64,000 nucleotides of DNA from Cristatella mucedo (Eukaryota; Bryozoa; Phylactolaemata; Cristatellidae), in the NCBI GenBank assembly GCA_009760855.2, contig WPIO01000026.1, positions 4,047,501 to 4,111,500 on the forward strand. The letters run 5' to 3'. The notes under the pieces are model-generated. The model was not told the origin of the DNA, did not search any database, and saw only the letters and a program-made list of their open reading frames with translations. Made by a program: the position numbers and the translations under genes. The stretch's first letter is position 1. Each line of letters starts with the position of its first letter. This document shows, piece by piece, positions 15,322-29,388 of this stretch.

Positions 15322-16424
15322 GCCTACGGTGGCGGAATAAATAGTCATAACCTGACTGTGTGTTGTTACTATCGACGAACATGCGTGGCAAAATATTTGC
15401 TGTATAATAAGTTCGTATATAGAGGCACAAGAATGCACTGCAGCATACATGGTAAGGTAGCTTCTCCCGAATTACATTTTCTAAAAAAGAGCATACAAGT
15501 AAAAGTCGGCAGCGGTCCTTTTGTAGTACACATATTCTTCTTTTATTTTGCATTTATGTGATACCTTTAGAGTTTTCCGCATAAGCAATTTATCTCTTCA
15601 GTGGCATGTAAGCCATGAAGTGGAGCAGCATAAATTTAATATTTAGGAAGGATTAGTTTTTGAGATATCTAGATATCTAAAAACTCTGATAGAGGTGCCG
15701 TACTTGGCTTTAGCTATGATATTTTGATTTGTAAAATGAAGAAACGTCCTTAACGGATTTCTCGAGTAAGATTGCTCATTTTCAAGAAGCTATTCTACAA
15801 ATTTAAATAGCACTCCTAATTATCATTAAGAGATCCTCGAGAATTTTGTATTTAATGCTGCACCTAGTGATCGGATAGGGAAGGACAAAGAAGCTCTGCT
15901 GCCAGTGGCAGAATCAGTGTTTGCCGCAGGTCTTTCGAAGGCCAAAGACATCATGATCATTGCATTTTCTTCCCACCGACAGAGTTTCGAGCCTTATGCT
16001 GTCCAGCTTCGAATAATATTTTTTTTTCGACAGCCATAGTAATGGCTGTCCACAGATTCCGGATAAACTTAAGGCAAACCTCGAAGCTGAAGATAACTTA
16101 CAACTGGATCTAGCCACATCATGCGAAGAAGGTATTGATTCTCAATAAACTTGTATTGCTATTCATTAGCGTTTTACAAGCTGTTGTAAGAGATAAAGCT
16201 TGCTCGCTCATAGAAAATACTTCTACAAGAGGAGGTGGCAACGTTATATTATTTCTCTGGCCGTTTAATGAGAAAAGCTTATAAAGCTTGTAAACGCGAC
16301 GTGTAGAGTCCAATGTTTTTGCAGAGGATTTCGGCATTAGCTCGATTAGTTACCAAGTATACAAAGCTTTCTACACCACTCTCATTAACGATAGTAAAAG
16401 TAAGACATTTTTAGAGCCAACTAA

Positions 16425-16800
16425 GATGACTAAATCTCTTTCTAGGCACTTCACATATGCTGCAAAGAAAGTTTGTCAATTGGGTAGTGATAACATGGAC
16501 AGCATCAGCATAAATAAACACAAAAGGAACAAATCGCGAGGACCCATCGAATGGTGTGAACAATATATGCGTTTTAGCTTTTTTAAATTATATCGTGGTA
16601 GGAGATGACATGTAATAAGTGGGTAGCGAGTTTCCGTGCTATGGAAGCCTAAAAGATAAAGGCGTTGTCTCCACAAGATTTTAGGCTGGTTTGAGGTACA
16701 GCAAAGCGGCTTTAGTCCGAAGAGGGTAGTGCCGTGCCCAGCCTGATATGAAAGTAGTTCAGAAAGGTAAGCCAGAGAAATACAACAAAGGGACCTAATT
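16425..16800 (-). mobile_element. Old, diverged L2 3' fragment
   Basis: Collinear with the 3' UTR and C-terminal coding part of the L2 copy at 11134-13388 (minus), from the AATCTCTTTCTAGGC tail through the GACCCA(C/T) and AAGTTTCTTTTAAA-like blocks, but with many substitutions and small indels. No coding frame remains. Confidence 0.65.
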
Positions 16801-16954
16801 TAGTTGAAAGATACTTGCCCTGCATCCTCACCGTAGGCGGGTAGCCCTTTATACTCCTTCACAGCTCCAAATCCTTACGCCGGTACCACAAGTGCGTACG
16901 CAAACACGAATACAGAGAAACCCAAAATTCGAGCCACTGTCCCTATCATGCCTT

Positions 16955-17033
16955 CTTTGCAGGAAATGTAAAGCGCCGAGAAAGAGATAATGTTCTCTCA
17001 GGGCGCTTTATCAAGTGTGTTATTATTATTAAA
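16955..17033 (+). mobile_element. L2 3' tail fragment
   Basis: Only the terminal hairpin region (AAATGTAAAGCGCC, GAGAAAGAGAT, GGGCGCTTTATCAAGTG) plus a short TTATTATTATT tail is present, in plus orientation. It may be the tail of a SINE whose head has decayed, or a very short L2 insertion. Confidence 0.7.
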
Positions 17034-17938
<905 letters not shown>

Positions 17939-18201
17939 TGGCAGTATTTAGAAAAGCATGGAGAAGGAAGTTGCTGCAAATCAGAGCGGCTATTCCAAGC
18001 CAATTCTTTTTGCAGCGCTCCATTTCAGCCACAGTGGCATTGTCGAAGCCGTGCGAATTTGGCTGACGCGAAAAGTTGTCAGCTTCATACTTTCTGCGTT
18101 TTGACCGCCCGCTGTCCCATTTATTTCCAGTTTGGGAAAGCTGGATTTTGCGCAAGTTGCAATGTTTTCATGGCTTACTCTGAGCTGATTCCACTGCGAT
18201 T

Positions 18202-18990
18202 AAAAAAAAAATAATAACAATAATGTGCTTGATAAAGCGCGCTCAGAGAACTTAATCTCTTTCTGGGCGCTTTACATTTGCTGCAAAGGGAAATGCAATT
18301 GAATGGTAAGTAAAATCATGCTTGAAAAACAAACAAAATGAATAATATGGTTAGGGGTGACATGCACAGGGTCAGCATGCGAATGAGGTTAGTGGCAGCA
18401 TGCACAGTGTCAGCACGCATAAGCACGTGAAGGACGAATCACATGGACCCACTAAATGCTGTCCTAAATAGGTGTGTTTTTAAGTTCCTTTTAAATGTGG
18501 TCAGGTCAGGGGATGTTCTGACACAGGTCGGGAGGAAGTTCCAGGCTTTGGGAGCATACGAACTAAATGCACGGTCTCCAGAGGATTAGAGGTTTGTACG
18601 AGGTATTTCTAGACTGTTGGATTCCGAAAAGCGGGTGGTACGATGCTTGGCCTGATGGGGGAGTATGTCGGAGAGATATAGCTGGAGCCATAGAATGAAG
18701 GGACCTAAAAGTGAGCGACAAAACCTTGAAGTCAATCCGTTGCTTGACTGGTAACCAGTGCAGGTCGGCGAGAAGTGGAGTAATGTGGCAACTGCGACGC
18801 TCACGACAGACAAGCCTAGCTGCGGAGTTTTGCACCAGGTGCAATCGCCTGATCGCACATGCTGGTAGGCCTGTAAGCAGTGAGTTGCAGAAGTCGAGAC
18901 GAGATGTCATGAATGCATGGACCAACTTAGACGTGGTATCCTTATCTAAACAAGCCCAAATTTTAGCAATACTGTGAAGCTGAAAACTTA
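18202..18990 (-). mobile_element. L2 LINE, 5'-truncated copy
   Basis: Minus-strand copy of the same family as 11134-13388. It keeps the 3' tail, the 3' UTR and the C-terminal region ([38 protein letters not shown]). It stops near 18990 inside the block after the palm. A one-base difference shifts the end of the coding part. Confidence 0.88.
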
Positions 18991-20597
18991 AAACTTACGG
19001 CTGCACTGGTATGATCTTAATGGTCATCGTCAATCACAAGTATACGGTAATTAGCATTGTAGCTGCTCTATAAATTGCCAAACCGTGGTTCCCCAGTAGG
19101 TTCGTCGTCAGTTGTCGCATACATTGCAGTGCAGAGACCATCAGCAGCTTGGTCGCAGAGTAGTGAAGCAACTGGTTCAGCATCCGTGCAACAGCGTCAC
19201 CTCATCAATCGGGATTGTGGCAGCTTGTTACCAGTCACATGCACCAAAGTGACGAAATTCAGCACAGGAAGACCGACCACGTCGTTCCTCACATCTTTAA
19301 CTGTGGCTAGAGCTTTAGACTCCGGCGAGTTACCAGTTGCCAATTCTGTGCTCTCGTGCAAAATCATAAACTCTGCCTTCCGAATCAATATATCGAGTTT
19401 AACGCCTGCACGGCACGGCGATTTAATCGTGGCCAGCAGTGGTGGTGCAGTGGTCACATGATCGCCATTGACATCGTCAATATTGACAGAATACAGTTGA
19501 CTCCTGCAGCCTTCGTTTGAACATGTACGCTCCACCTTATTAATAATCTCGGCATTAGAATCGGCAGAACTCTGATCAACCTTGGCTATTCAGTTAGATA
19601 TTTCTAACATATGCATCCGATTTAAATATGCTCCTTATTTCACGCTAATTATGCTTTCTTCACAAGTACGTAAATAAATGCCGCTAGATGTGGATTTTCT
19701 GCTCGTGATGCATCTTGAATTATTTGTAAGGTCTTTCATTCAGAATAGGCCTATGCTCAGCGGTAAGCTAAATTTTGGTTGCAAAATGCTTCTTAGTTCT
19801 TCCAAGAAATAATCTCAGCTTCTAGTCACTCAATCAAGCGGTCAGTATATGCCTTAATTTAGTCAATAGAATCAACCATGCTAAAGGCACAATGTTTAAC
19901 ATTGGTCACAAGCAATAAGATAAGCACAACGTTTCCACGAATGGTCCTCATCTGTGATCAAACATTTTGTCGCTGAATGTCACAAAGGCACTGCAAATGC
20001 TACTAAACGAGTTCTCTGTCGCCGTAGTTTGACGCTCTGACGGCACACCGGCGACGGCATGAAAATACCGAGTGGGTTTCAACAACCGCGTATTTGGGCA
20101 ACCAGCAAAACAGTTCACAGCCGTTCTCCCTTCGCCGGACCTCCTAAAACCGCCTCTGCCTATCAGCCCCCATTCATCAACTTCGGGCTCTAGGATACGA
20201 GCAGCTGGACCGCAGCTGCACACCGGCCCGTCCCGAAGCTAAATCCAGCAGCTGTTCACCAGCGGGTACGAACGATACCGGCCTGTGTCCAAGCCAAATC
20301 TCAGGCGGGCAAAGCCACATCAAAGGCGCGGCCAACCAGTGCGCAGCAGCCCAGCGCTGGCCTTGCATAAGGCTACAGTCACAAACGCCTCACCCTTAAT
20401 GGTGTCAGTCCTTGCCGAAATGTCAAAAAGCTTAGCTGAGCTGGCACCTCGAAGCATTAGACCCAGCTGCTGTAGGCACGCAAGGGTATACTGTCGGTAA
20501 ACACGTATGGCAGATGAAGGTAGCACCCATAACTTAATATAAAAAAGTTCTATTAATGAATCGTCATATTACACAAGCTCAGGTAGCTTGCCGTCAT
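18991..20597. other. Intergenic with one possible decayed ORF
   Basis: No gene is firmly recognised. The most protein-like stretch is 19197-19535 on the minus strand, listed separately. The remainder is AT-leaning unique sequence. Confidence 0.4.
19197..19535 (-). pseudogene. Unidentified 112-codon ORF fragment
   Basis: I do not recognise this protein. The minus frame reads as ordinary mixed-composition protein (for example SPCRAGVKLDILIRKAEF and VRNDVVGLPVLNFVTLVHV), ends at a stop at 19197, and the same frame is open again for about 40 codons beyond it. That pattern suggests a decayed or truncated ORF, perhaps of a mobile element. A 128-codon frame exists on the opposite strand (19075-19461), so strand choice is uncertain. 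There is no ATG with good context. Confidence 0.25.
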
Positions 20598-21178
20598 GCA
20601 ATGTAATGTATCTACGTCTGTAACTCTTGAAAGCCACAAAGACCATGTGGGTGTTACACAGGGGAGTTTCGTATAGCGAACTCACAGCCTAAGCGGCTTT
20701 CAGTATGCATTCGGCCGCCAACAGACTTCATTTCAGGCAACAAAATGAAAGTGGGAAGCATAGCTGAGTCAGGAGAGAAGTCGACGTAGTGATTGGCATG
20801 AAAGGAGCAGCTCAGGATCGCTGGAAAGGATGAGCCATAGTCGGCAGCAGGAGAGTAGTTGTCGTTTCGTAAGAGTTGTGGAAGCGAGTTCCACAGTCCA
20901 GGACCTGCAGAGCTAAAGCTTCTGTCGCCAAAGGTCTTTAAGTGGAGGAATAGAACAGCTAGGTTATTGTCCATACAGGACCTGAGGGCACGAGGAGGCT
21001 GAAACTAGTGCAACAGTCCAGCTAGGTATGGAGGAGCCAAGCCGTGGCGGGCGTTGTGGGTCAGCGTAAGATCTTTGCTCTGTATCCTTTGATCAACCGG
21101 CAACCATCCTAGCTCTTTTAGCAAAGGAGACACGTGATCAAACCTCTGAGACTTGAAAACGAGCCTAGTTGCCATCCT
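20598..21178 (-). mobile_element. LINE-B, 5'-truncated copy
   Basis: Minus-strand copy of the element at 1559-2442. Tail TGTAATGTATC lies at 20600, and the C-terminal coding block (LKTFGDRSFSSAGPGLWNSLP) reads within 20974-20654. Truncation near 21178 places it directly against an endonuclease-type LINE relic. Confidence 0.85.
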
Positions 21179-21184
21179 CCCCCC

Positions 21185-21690
21185 AGTCGTTTACCCGCTT
21201 GGAGAAATGGGCCCACACCTCGTACCTCGGCGCTGCCACACGCTGCATTGCTTAAGCACAACTTCCGGAATAGCCTTAGGTATGCTGACTTGATGCTGTT
21301 TCATTGCTGGACCGCTCGTTGCCCGGATACCAAGACGCAATAGCTCCAACGACAAACGGCAACACCGAGGCCGAAGTTCGCCCAAGAGGGTCCAAAAGTC
21401 ATGCTCGATGCCTGCTGATGCTTAACGATCTTACGACCCTCGCCTTTCGTCAGGGCATCCTCGTCGTTGTCAAACTGGATGACGACGTCAATAATAAGTG
21501 CCGTCTTCCGGTCGCCTACGCTGAGTTCCGGAGGCCGAAAACTATCGCTCACCGAACATTTTCGCTTCGTCGTCCCCTGCCGCAGGTGATCCGGCGGGCG
21601 TTATAAAGAGGGCTCAGGACCAGGTCATGCCTGGCCCCGATGGCAGGCTACGTAGGGTAATGGCGCGGCTAGAGAGCCCGTGCGGCAGCG
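21185..21690 (-). mobile_element. Relic of a restriction-like-endonuclease LINE
   Basis: The minus frame 21552-21301 contains KTALIIDVVIQFDNDEDAL followed by a lysine-rich segment, matching the core block IIDLTVPFDGREDAL of the LINE at 8109-10490. In a neighbouring frame, VLPFVVGAIASWYPGNE matches its VRPFVIGALDCCWPN segment. The sequence differs much more from copies 1 and 2 than they do from each other, so it is an older or separate family. Only the endonuclease end remains. Confidence 0.6.
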
Positions 21691-21863
21691 TCTTTACGCT
21701 CCCTTTCCGCGGAGCACCGACGGCATGCGGCTGACTCTGAAGAGTCATAGCGTTGGCCCATCGCACGCACTGGGAGCAGGTTCAGTAGGGCGCGGAGAAC
21801 AAAGCACGTCCTTTTCACGAGCCGAGAGCTTTCCGTTCGACAGCGACAGACAGAGGGCTACGA

Positions 21864-21982
21864 ATGTAAAGCACCCAGAGATAGAGAGAGGGAGAGAGAG
21901 AGAGAGAAAGAGAGGGAAAGAAAGAGATTGAGTTCTCTAAGGGCGCTTTATAAAGTGCATTATTATTATTATTATTATTATT
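21864..21982 (+). mobile_element. L2 3' tail with expanded GA run
   Basis: Starts GTAAAGCACCCAGAGATAGA, continues as an enlarged purine (GA) tract, then resumes the L2 3' end GATTGAGTTCTCTAAGGGCG and finishes in (TTA)n. In ordinary copies the GA stretch is only AGAGAGAGAT. Confidence 0.8.
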
Positions 21983-22361
21983 AGATATGTATACCATAAG
22001 CCGAAGGTACAACTCGCTTCAAAGCGTAAAGTACAACTGACTGACTTTTACAGGAGTCTTGCTTTTTTTATGCAGTTTGATAGTAGATGATGACACACGT
22101 GGAACCCTAGTGGCTCTGATTCAGGAACCACGAATTCTCTTTAAGGGCGTCATACTCGGGCAGATGTAGCATGCCGTTGGTTCGCTATGACATTGAATTA
22201 AGACAAGTCTTGGTTTTACACTGGACTAACTTACTCGGGTATCTAGTCAGATGTAATCTCTATATTATGAAGCAATAAAGAAGGGACTTAGTTCGCACGC
22301 TGAACAAAATCGTTGGAAGCCGCAGGCGTTGACTCGCTCGAGCTTAAGACCTCGGCAGCAC

Positions 22362-23038
22362 TTAATAATAATAATAATAATGCACTTAATAAAGCGCCCT
22401 CAGAGAACTTAATCTCTTTCTAGGCGCTTTACATTTGCTGCAAAGGGAAATGCAATTGAATGGTAAGTAAAATCATGCTTGAAAAACAAACAAAATGAAT
22501 AATATGGTTAGGGGTGACATGCACAGGGTCAGCATGCGAATGTGGTTAGTGGCAGCATGCACAGTGTCAGCACGCATAAGCAAGTGAAGGATGAATCACA
22601 TGGACCCACTAAATGCTCTCCTAAATATGTGTGTTTTTAAGTTCCTTTTAAATGTGGTCAGGTAAGGGGATGTTCTGACGCAGGTCGGGAGAGAGTTCCA
22701 GGCTTTGGGAGCATACGAACTAAATGCACGGTCTCCAAAGGATTAGAGGTTTGTACGGGGTATTTCTAGACTGTTGGATTCCGAAAAGCGGGTGGTACGA
22801 TGCTTGGCCTGATGGGGTAGTATATCTGAGAGATAGTCTGGAGCCATAGAATGAAGAGAACTAAAAGTGAGCGACAAAACCTTGAAGTCAATCCGTTGCT
22901 TGACTGGTAGCCAGTGCAGGTCGGCGAGAAGTGGAGTAATGTGGCAACTGCGACGCTCACGACAGACAAGCCTAGCTGCAGAGTTTTGCACCAGCTGCAA
23001 TCGCCTGATCGCACATGCTGGTAGGCCAGTAAGCAGTT
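22362..23038 (-). mobile_element. L2 LINE, 5'-truncated copy
   Basis: Minus-strand copy with (AAT)n at 22363-22380, 3' UTR and C-terminal coding block ([38 protein letters not shown]). It ends abruptly near 23038 within the [19 protein letters not shown] block. Confidence 0.88.
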
Positions 23039-23434
23039 CGTAAACTTCCTGGACAGCTTCCTCTAAGCAAGAGGATGTTTTCGCGGCATCCTCTTCATGT
23101 GGACCAACGACTACACTAATTGAGAACGAATAGAAAGGACTCGCATACTCAGTCTCTTAAGCTCCGGACTCCTAGCCATTGGGCCTGGAAGTTGCTGGCG
23201 CTGGCGTCTCGATCAAAGGCTCCCATGTTGGTGCTGCGAGGGAGAACATTTGGATAAGAACGAAAGCGTAGACTTTAGTAAACATTTTTCTTGTGATGGG
23301 GCTTTTATCGAGGAGCTTGGGACATTCTTTTAATTATTTTACGCCTGAAACACTCAGCATAAAGCCATATTCTTAAAAAAAACTCGACAGCAATCAGATG
23401 TGAAAAGACGTTTCGTAAATTCAATGGGCTCAGT
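23039..23434. other. Intergenic, nothing recognised
   Basis: Unique sequence between two L2 fragments, with no gene signal seen. Confidence 0.4.
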
Positions 23435-23545
23435 GGTAATAGTAATAATAATAATAACTGTAATAGTACTAATAAATTCGATAAAGCGCCCTCAGAGAAC
23501 TCAATTTCTTTCTAAGCATTTTACAATTGCTGCAAAGGAAGCAGT
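23435..23545 (-). mobile_element. L2 3' tail fragment
   Basis: Imperfect AAT repeats followed by GATAAAGCGCCCTCAGAGAA and the complementary half of the L2 3' end, ending after TTGCTGCAAAGG. Confidence 0.75.
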
Positions 23546-24602
23546 TGACACCAGAAGCTAGAGACCCCGCAGTTCTTGTCACCACTCTTGTGTCCTTCCT
23601 GCCACTCTGATAACAGAGACTCAAGTGGAAAAGTGGCCCGTCGCTATCTACTTCAGTAGCCACAAGTAAGAGCAGCTCGGAAGACTAAGGAAATTCGCAA
23701 CAAACATCCTACTGATTGGGTCTATCGCGGATATACGACAAACGCCGCGGCTCGGTTTTCTACTGATTGCATCTAGCTCGAGACCGGTTTCGATGCTTGG
23801 CAGGCTTCAGCAGCATCCAGAGCGCTGCCTCAAACGTCGTTTGCAGAACGTTCAGGTCCACGTTTCCTTCGTAAAAAAGCCAGCCCAGAGGGCCCCCCCC
23901 CGCGGGCTCCTTTGGTTCGCTATGGTTGCTCTTGTCCGCACCTGTCTGCCTAGCTTCGCTTACCCATTTTTTTAACCACATGGCTGCCATGAGGGTAGTC
24001 AAAATCCGTGCAGCACCCTCATCGATGCACGGTTGATATCGCAAGGATACAGGCAAGCACGATCCGAATCAGAAAACTTCCAGCTGGACGGCTGACCTCT
24101 AGCTTTGCTGGAGCCACCCGATAATAGTGAATGGTATGGTATGCCCACTGCCGGGGAGACTACCAATTTTATGAGGGTTCGAACCCGGGAGCATCCTCCC
24201 TACAACCACGTCAACCGGCGCTCTTATTTGGGAGAGTCAAACAACAGACTGCACTGCACGACACGGCACAGCAAGCATGCCACACGAACTGCCTGGTTAA
24301 GAATGAAGGAGAGAAGGTAGTTCAGCTGCCGGGCTAAAAAACCGTCTTTTTAAAAGCTACCTTACTAAAACCAAGCAGGAAGCCGACTGGTGCGCTGTCG
24401 CCGACTTCCAATAACATGCTAGGGCCCCGCAGCCATAAAAACCGATGTTCGTCAAAAGGCCGTTCTATATATACTTCGGAAACAACATTACAATGGTTGA
24501 TGGTTTGTGTGGCTTCGAATTTCACAGGACTATGTAATGATTATTCAAACTCTTACTCATCGATGAGCGGCGATTGAGTTCACCTCAAAGCTCCGAAGGG
24601 TA
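23546..24602. other. Intergenic; one tRNA-like SINE relic, otherwise nothing recognised
   Basis: No coding gene is supported. A tRNA-like block at about 24130-24260 is listed separately. Confidence 0.4.
24130..24260. mobile_element. Possible tRNA-derived SINE relic
   Basis: A self-complementary B-box-like sequence GGTTCGAACCC lies at about 24177-24187, so orientation is ambiguous. Sequence on either side could be an eroded A box, but no tRNA cloverleaf and no second copy in the window was found. Confidence 0.3.
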
Positions 24603-26000
24603 AAGGGCAGCCAGTAGCTGAAGTAGAGCAGGCCTGCTCTTCCCAAGCGAGGAAGATTAACCTGCTGCAGACCAGCCTTCTCGCCACTTGGCAAAAGCTT
24701 GACGCCCTGCGGTCTTTTCTCTTGCCACGGTTCGACTACCTTTGTCGGGCAAGGCTTGTGCCTAAGGCCGCCCTGCAGCCAGCTGAAAAGGCTCCGATGG
24801 AGCTGCGCGTCGGTTCGCATGCGGTCTGCCGAACTTTGCATCGTTGCATTTCCAATTAGTGCCCCGCTCCGCCGGCGACCTTGGCTTGGTCCGTTTCGAG
24901 ACCGAATGCTTCCATCCTACGCACTGCGTAAGCATGCCGTGATCGCTCGCCGAGCGCGTCCGCCAAGTGGCACGTCACTGCCTCGTCCGAGCCGTCGCCA
25001 GCTTGGATGGTACACCGGCGCGCCCTGGCAACGGGTCAGCCCGATCTCGCTGTAATCGGAAGCTCGAAAATGCCTCTCAGGCGACTCTCCTGCCGCCTCT
25101 CGCTGGCCGGCCCGGAAGTGCTGGCTGTGCGTCCAGACGGCACGAAGCACTCGGTCCGAAGCGAGTGGTGACTACGAAGCTGCTGAAGTTTGCCAGGCTT
25201 GTGGAAGGCAGGCCGTGCTTGGGCGGTCCAGCCTGCTCAAGGCAGGGTCAGCCGCTGCCTGGCCACGGACAGACTCGCCATCCGCAGTCACTTCTTGACC
25301 GCCGGTCTTGGCCTGTTGTTCCGGCATGGCCGTTCGAACACCGAGCGCGCCTGGACGTGCTACCAGTGGCTGCCGCTAGGAGTCGCTCCTACCCCGGGAC
25401 GGTTACCCGCTGCCGCCTATGCCGTGCGGAGGCAGAGACCGCTTGCCACGTGCTGAGCCACCGCCGGCCTGTACTGCATGCAGTCGCGGCCTGACATAAC
25501 GTGGCTCTGAGCCGCCTAATCGGAGCTCTTCCGGCCACAGCGCTCACCAGCATGTCGGCAGGCCGCGCCCTTCCGCTTGCTGGTTGTCTGGCTCTCTAGC
25601 CGGACCTGGCGATAGACGACGCACTGACGCGGTAATCCTTGACGTCACGGCTCCGTTCGACGGCAGGGAAGAAGCCCTGGTGGGGATGGCCCGTTACAAG
25701 GCCGATAAGTATGCGGCCGCTGCCCGGTCTTTCCTTACCTCCGGCTACAGGTCGGCGGTGGTGAGGCCCTTCGTGGTCGGGGCTCACGGCAGCTGGTGGC
25801 CAAACAATGAAGCTTGCCTGGCGGATCTCGGCATTCCAAGCGCGGAGCGAACGGAGTGTACGTCTCCGACGCCATTACCGTCTCGAAAGCCGAATGACCC
25901 GCTTCCTGAGGCCTGAGTAGCACCTCCGACCTCGGCAGGGCACCGCCGGTTAATACGCACATTTGATATTTTAATACATCTTCGCTATATATATATATAT
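24603..26000 (+). mobile_element. Restriction-like-endonuclease LINE, decayed copy 2
   Basis: Collinear with copy 1 from about its position 9035 onward (GAGCAGGCCTGCT..., then the LDYLCREARLVP-equivalent). It retains the zinc knuckle (CRLCRAEAETACHVLSH, near 25400-25465) and the endonuclease core in frame 25584-25916 (AVILDVTAPFDGREEAL, KYAAAARSFLTSGYRS, VRPFVVGAHGSWWPN). The RT is absent through 5' truncation and several frameshifts are present. The 3' end passes into a TA-core hairpin. Confidence 0.85.
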
Positions 26001-26031
26001 ATATATATAGCGAAGAAGTATTAAAATATTA
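25968..26031. repeat. Fold-back hairpin with TA core at LINE 3' end
   Basis: The left arm ATATTTTAATACATCTTCGC is answered by the right arm GCGAAGAAGTATTAAAATAT around a (TA)n core; one arm position differs. The left arm is the LINE's own 3' end (copy 1 has ATATTTTAATAAAT), so the right arm is an inverted copy of it. Confidence 0.85.
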
Positions 26032-27912
<1,881 letters not shown>

Positions 27913-28727
27913 CACCGTTTCGTCTTTTCGGCCTCTGCTGCCCTCGGCGAGCTGCTCTGGCCATGTCCGCCGCAGCTGTTTGTAGGAGTCATTCGAATGT
28001 GCAGCTTTCATTATCAGCTCACCAGCGAGAGAGAGAGAGAGAGAGAGGAGCAGAGTCTGCAGCGCGCGAGCGAGCCTTCTGCGATCAAAGGCGGGAGGCC
28101 GAGATCGGGCTTCGATGGCGGCTTCGATCGAGGCTGGCCGCTCATCTGGGCGCAGTGCAGCTGCCGCCGCTTCGATCGCTCGCAGCGTTTCGCACGCCAG
28201 CGAAGGCTTTAGCAAAACGAAATCGACTCGCGGTAGTTCAATACGCGTCATTTTCATTGAACAGCGAACGGACGATGCAGCGCGCGCGCAGGCCGGCCGC
28301 GCTCCAGCTCGCGGAAGCAGCCGGATGCGCGCCAATTAGCACGCACGTCCCGCTTCTCTTTCCGGCTCACCGGCTCATCCCCTCGAGCCCGAGCGACGTG
28401 CATGATTCCCTGCGAACGACCAATGCCGGGCCGAGCCGGAAGCGAGTATTGACGGGCTCGGAGCGAGCTTGCCAGACAGGCCTTGCCGAACTGTTAAGCT
28501 GTTGCTGCTGCTCGGCTTGCCTTTCACGAACAGGAAGAATCCTGTAGAGTCTCGAGCTTAAGAGTTGGCGCTACCGGCGATTGCCGTCCGACATTTTACG
28601 TCGGATTTAGAAGCACCTTAGCAGCTTTCCCGAATAAAAACCCGTGACTTCTTTAGTCGGTCTCTAGATGTCGGCTTCCAACGTCATATTTTACAAAGTA
28701 ATAATACCAAGGTTAATAGAGTCTCTG

Positions 28728-28815
28728 AATAATAATAATAATTATGCATTTATTGTAGCGCTCTCAGAGAACTGAACTCTCTTTCTGGGCACTTTAAATT
28801 TGCCGCAATGGAATT
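28728..28815 (-). mobile_element. L2 or SINE1 3' tail fragment
   Basis: AATAATAATAATAATTATGC followed by TAGCGCTCTCAGAGAACTGA and the matching half of the L2 3' end. Only the tail is present. Confidence 0.7.
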
Positions 28816-29327
28816 TGATAATTTGTGTAACTCGCAACCTACCCAATCCAGCTAGTGTCGTCTTTAGGTAAGGTCTCACTTATCATATTATACTATTACA
28901 TATTATATCATACTATACATACTTATCATCACAGTTATCCTAAGCAAAACTTTCTAGAAGGTCTGCAGTTGGTCCCACTCCAGTCCTCCATTAATAAGCA
29001 CTTCTTGGCCACGCGGGTATTATGGGCTACAAATGTGTCATGTCATGGCATTAGTTCACTGTACATTGGCTTATGCTATCTTGGGCATTTAGTTTTTTCT
29101 AATTCTCTATTCATGACGACCAATAAGCGTCATTTGCTCTACAAAAGCTGCTAACCCCGAATGTGACGCAGTATGTTTTTTGACACTTTTTTGTATTTGA
29201 CCTCCGCGTCCAATCAGCATCTGACTTCGAAGCGCATCGATTGGCTCAGCCGCACTCGAGCCGCCGCCGAATGGTTCGCTGCCCTGACGAGCTGGTTAGT
29301 GGTTTTGGTGCTCGCCCCAACCAAGGT

Positions 29328-29388
29328 CTATATAGAGATTAAGTTCTCCTATGGCGCTGTTCAATTGAATGTTATATTATAATTATAT
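29328..29388 (+). mobile_element. SINE1/L2 tail fragment
   Basis: Contains TATATAGAGATTAAGTTCTC and GGCGCTGTTCAATTG, followed by AT-rich sequence. It matches the distal part of the SINE1/L2 tail in plus orientation; no head remains. Confidence 0.5.

Larger units (their letters stand above)
13389..16424. other. Intergenic, no gene recognised; GA/CT simple repeats
   Basis: About 3 kb without a supportable gene. It contains a GA-rich degenerate tract (about 14790-14960) leading into perfect GA (14961-15014), and a CT tract (15241-15321) in the opposite sense. Open frames inside these tracts are low-complexity artefacts. The rest is AT-leaning unique sequence. Confidence 0.5.

Noticed and set aside
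14940..15325. CRISPR-like or satellite array
   Set aside because: The repeats are plain GA and CT dinucleotides without spaced units.
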